Below, in pieces: positions 5,317 to 6,939 of a stretch of 6,939 nucleotides of DNA. The notes beneath the pieces are model-generated. The model did no database searches, was not told the origin of the DNA, and was given only the letters and a program-made list of their open reading frames with translations. The translations under genes were made by a program, and so were the position numbers. This DNA is from an uncultured Eubacteriales bacterium (GTDB lineage Bacteria; Bacillota; Clostridia; Christensenellales; UBA1242): the NCBI GenBank assembly GCA_900556185.1, contig USNN01000047.1, positions 1 to 6,939 of the forward strand, given 5' to 3'. Numbering within the stretch: position 1 is the stretch's first letter; each line of letters opens with the position of its first letter.

Positions 5317-5862
5317 TTAAATTATAAATTTTTTATATTCTTTATAAATGATTTCTGCACTTTCTTCGGGTGTTAAATTAGAGTTATCTAGCACGAAAGT
5401 ATAATTATTTAGGTTATCACATTCAATATTATATATCTTTTTGTACCTTGCGTTATCGCCATTATACCTAGATATTACTTTTTGTTTGGCTTCCTCTATA
5501 TTCGCTCCCCGCTCTAAAACACTTCGTTCTGAATTAAACAATCTAGACGCCATAACATCTTCAGATACTGTTAAAAACACATTAAATGCTTTAGGCATAA
5601 AACTCCATGCTGTTCTGCTTTCTATGATCAAATTATCATTTAGCCTTGTGTTATAAACTTTTTTTAATTCGTCGTCAACCTTATAATCTATTTCAATAAT
5701 TTTATTTGAATTAGATAATTCGGTTATGTCTATACCCATACTTCTAGCAATAGACTTAAAGTACTCGCCTGCTCTAATTACTTCAAAGCCATATTTTTCA
5801 CTTAAAATTTTAGTTAATGTAGATTTGCCTGTGCACGGCTTACCCGATATTGTTATTATCAT
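5317..5862 (-). CDS. Cytidylate kinase-like P-loop kinase (archaeal type)
   Basis: A 181-residue cytosolic P-loop kinase matching the short, archaeal-type (d)CMP kinase layout, not the ~220-residue bacterial Cmk. Walker A is GKPCTGKST (7-15), with a cysteine in the loop. 'EKYGFEVIRAGEYFKSIARSMGID' (22-45) has the nucleoside-monophosphate-binding style of the family (AGE-F--A---G). LIIESRTAWSFMP (78-90) corresponds to the strand followed by the substrate-binding Arg. FLTVSEDVMASRL (96-108) precedes the lid, and RYKKIYNIE...VLDNSNLTPEE (139-167) matches the family's conserved C-terminal block. It probably phosphorylates CMP/dCMP, but such genes are often only called 'AAA ATPase' or 'cytidylate kinase-like', and the exact substrate is not certain. 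Start ATG (5862-5860) has AAGGAG (5874-5869) six bases upstream. It is the first gene of the set leading to alr, the lipid kinase and PAP2. Confidence 0.8.
   Translation of the reverse strand: MIITISGKPCTGKSTLTKILSEKYGFEVIRAGEYFKSIARSMGIDITELSNSNKIIEIDYKVDDELKKVYNTRLNDNLIIESRTAWSFMPKAFNVFLTVSEDVMASRLFNSERSVLERGANIEEAKQKVISRYNGDNARYKKIYNIECDNLNNYTFVLDNSNLTPEESAEIIYKEYKKFII
5321..5348 (-). promoter_or_regulatory. Weak candidate alr promoter inside the end of the kinase gene
   Basis: On the minus strand, TTTATA (5348-5343), 16 bases and TATAAT (5326-5321). The -10 is perfect but the -35 matches only four of six positions, and the region codes for the Lys/Ile-rich C-terminus of the kinase. If used, the transcript would begin near 5314, at the 5' arm of the alr hairpin. 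Confidence 0.25.
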
Positions 5863-5880
5863 AATTTTCTCCTTATGTTA

Positions 5881-5910
5881 ATTATACCTACTTTAACCTT
5901 AATTTGGCAA
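5881..5910 (-). promoter_or_regulatory. Sigma-A promoter of the kinase-alr unit
   Basis: On the minus strand, TTGCCA (5910-5905), an 18-base spacer and a perfect TATAAT (5886-5881). It lies between the sulfatase terminator and the kinase ATG. Predicted transcription start near 5874 coincides with the AAGGAG ribosome site, giving a leader of only about 12 bases. The 10-mer TAGGTATAAT is shared with the lipid kinase promoter. Confidence 0.65.
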
Positions 5911-5912
5911 AT

Positions 5913-5938
5913 AAAAAAGAGCCATATAGCTCTCTTTT
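5913..5938 (-). terminator. Intrinsic terminator of the sulfatase gene
   Basis: On the minus strand, AAAAGAGAGC (5938-5929), a 6-base loop and GCTCTTTTTT (5922-5913) form a 10-bp stem with one G-U pair, and the run of six T closes the 3' arm. The stem overlaps the TAA stop codon (5939-5937). It separates this gene from the promoter of the kinase-alr set. Confidence 0.8.
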
Positions 5939-6939
5939 ATTTAAACATATTGAGTTCATACAAATAAGTTATTTTGTACCACTTGTCTATATACTTAGTA
6001 ACGTTATAAGAAAATACTTGCAAGTCGTTGTTTAAATCCACATCACTTTTACAATATTTAACAGCCAAGCCATCTTCAGTGCTTATTTTATCATTAAATA
6101 TTCCGCCGGTGCAAGAAATATACGCTGGCACCTTTAACTCTATTGTTTCACCACTTACTTTATCGGTAGTTTCACAAAATACAGTGTAACCTAGATAATA
6201 ACTTGGATTATAATCTACCCCCAGCATATTAAATATGGTAACGGTTAGGTCAAATGCACAAGTAAACTTATCTATAAAATGGGCATTTTCTTCAGTTCCC
6301 ACCACCGCATCGGTAATTTTTGTTGAATATATCATTGCAGGAACCAAATATCTGTCTTGAGAATTTTCATTAAAAGTTTCACCGTATTCGGTATCTCTTT
6401 CCCAATATTTTGGAGAAGAATGACCTTTTGTTACATCGTCAGTGAAAAATAGGTTTTTATAGTTAATATCCATTCCATCATAATAGCATTGGTGGTCAGA
6501 GAACATCACAAGAGTTGTGTTATCAAAAATATCATTCTCCATTAGATATTTTAAAATTAAAGTTACCATATGCTCGGTATCCAACACTTTTGCATAGTAG
6601 TTTCTAACCATTTCTGCCCAATCTTCACTCAATCCTGCGTTATTAACACCGTTTACAGTTTTACCAAAATAATCAATTGCATCCAAAAATGCATAATTGT
6701 CTTTAAGAAGAGCGTTGTATGAATATTCGCCGTGTGTTGTTACTGTTGTGTAAAAACTTAAAAATGTTTTGTCTGTTGGCAAAAAGTCAAACTCATCTGT
6801 GTGATTTAGGTAATAATCTATAACTTCACTATCTTTAACGATATGACTTAAACTATCGCCAGTTTCGATATCTTTAGTATTCATTTTATCTAAGAATAAT
6901 TCATTATCGAAACCAAATTGTGGAATTAATTTATCCCTG
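5937..6939 (-). CDS. LTA synthase-like sulfatase-fold protein, C-terminal part (5' end outside window)
   Basis: The frame stays open through the right edge, so the ATG at 6884-6882 is internal. The 18 residues before it, 'RDKLIPQFGFDNELFLDK', fit the block in LTA synthases that precedes the 'TNHFPY' region. Taking that Met as residue 1, KTFLSFYTTVTTHGEY (39-54) holds H51, equivalent to the substrate-side His416 of S. aureus LtaS. DNTTLVMFSDHQCYY (121-135) holds D130-H131, equivalent to the metal ligands Asp475-His476. The nucleophilic Thr and the N-terminal membrane helices expected in this family lie outside the window. LTA synthases are membrane-anchored with an extracellular catalytic domain; they move glycerolphosphate from phosphatidylglycerol to a growing polymer and release diacylglycerol. 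Sulfatase-fold relatives that modify other envelope polymers cannot be excluded. The C-terminal ~90 residues are less typical. It ends at its own terminator. Confidence 0.8.
   Translation of the reverse strand, partial: RDKLIPQFGFDNELFLDKMNTKDIETGDSLSHIVKDSEVIDYYLNHTDEFDFLPTDKTFLSFYTTVTTHGEYSYNALLKDNYAFLDAIDYFGKTVNGVNNAGLSEDWAEMVRNYYAKVLDTEHMVTLILKYLMENDIFDNTTLVMFSDHQCYYDGMDINYKNLFFTDDVTKGHSSPKYWERDTEYGETFNENSQDRYLVPAMIYSTKITDAVVGTEENAHFIDKFTCAFDLTVTIFNMLGVDYNPSYYLGYTVFCETTDKVSGETIELKVPAYISCTGGIFNDKISTEDGLAVKYCKSDVDLNNDLQVFSYNVTKYIDKWYKITYLYELNMFK

Noticed and set aside
5461..5470. Third copy of TAGGTATAAT (minus strand), inside the kinase gene
   Set aside because: It matches the -10 region of the two real promoters, but no -35-like hexamer lies at the right distance and it encodes part of the conserved SRYNGDNARY stretch; probably chance.
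5441..5656. Plus-strand open frame inside the cytidylate kinase-like gene
   Set aside because: Antisense to a complete P-loop kinase frame, with no ribosome site or recognisable protein.
6882..6884. ATG as the start of the sulfatase-like gene
   Set aside because: The frame is open to the window edge and the upstream residues (KLIPQFGFDNELFLDK) fit the LTA synthase family, so this Met is internal.

Overview
The window is AT-rich DNA (GC roughly one third by eye). Its Shine-Dalgarno sites are purine-rich, its promoters look like sigma-A sites, and its hairpin terminators sit between converging genes. Together with an LTA-synthase-type sulfatase and a DgkB-type lipid kinase this suggests a low-GC, Gram-positive (monoderm) Firmicute, probably an anaerobic, perhaps uncultured, clostridial gut lineage. 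The taxonomy is inference. No mobile element, CRISPR array, tRNA or rRNA is seen, and no gap between genes exceeds about 110 bases.

Layout, left to right. A small polytopic membrane protein, cut by the left edge (1-294, +), ends at a bidirectional terminator. It faces a class I SAM-dependent methyltransferase (330-1106, -). A 111-bp divergent promoter region separates that gene from a 415-residue ferritin-like protein (1218-2465, +), which ends at a second bidirectional terminator. The rest lies on the minus strand. An LTA-synthase-like sulfatase, cut by the right edge (5937-6939), ends in its own terminator. After a fresh promoter come an archaeal-type cytidylate kinase-like P-loop kinase (5317-5862), alanine racemase (4191-5273), a diacylglycerol-kinase-family lipid kinase (3226-4116) and a PAP2-family membrane phosphatase/transferase (2507-3226). 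The last two overlap as TAATG and have their own near-consensus promoter. No convincing terminator separates alr from the lipid kinase, so the four genes may also be read as one transcript.

The minus-strand genes share a cell-envelope theme. LTA-synthase-type enzymes release diacylglycerol, and DgkB-type kinases return it to phosphatidic acid. The PAP2 protein may dephosphorylate or transfer lipid phosphates, and alanine racemase supplies D-alanine for peptidoglycan and, in some species, for LTA. This joint role is inferred from family knowledge and gene order.

The most interesting object is the ferritin-like protein. Residues 41-147 align without gaps to residues 196-302 (constant offset of 155), and the candidate metal ligands coincide: E46/E201, E76/E231, E101/E256 and H134/H289. 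It reads as an internally duplicated, two-bundle ferritin-like protein whose C-terminal site is complete (E, ExxH, E, ExxH) and whose N-terminal site is altered (ExxQ and DxxH). A second regulatory curiosity is a hairpin on the alr mRNA that closes around its Shine-Dalgarno site and start codon.
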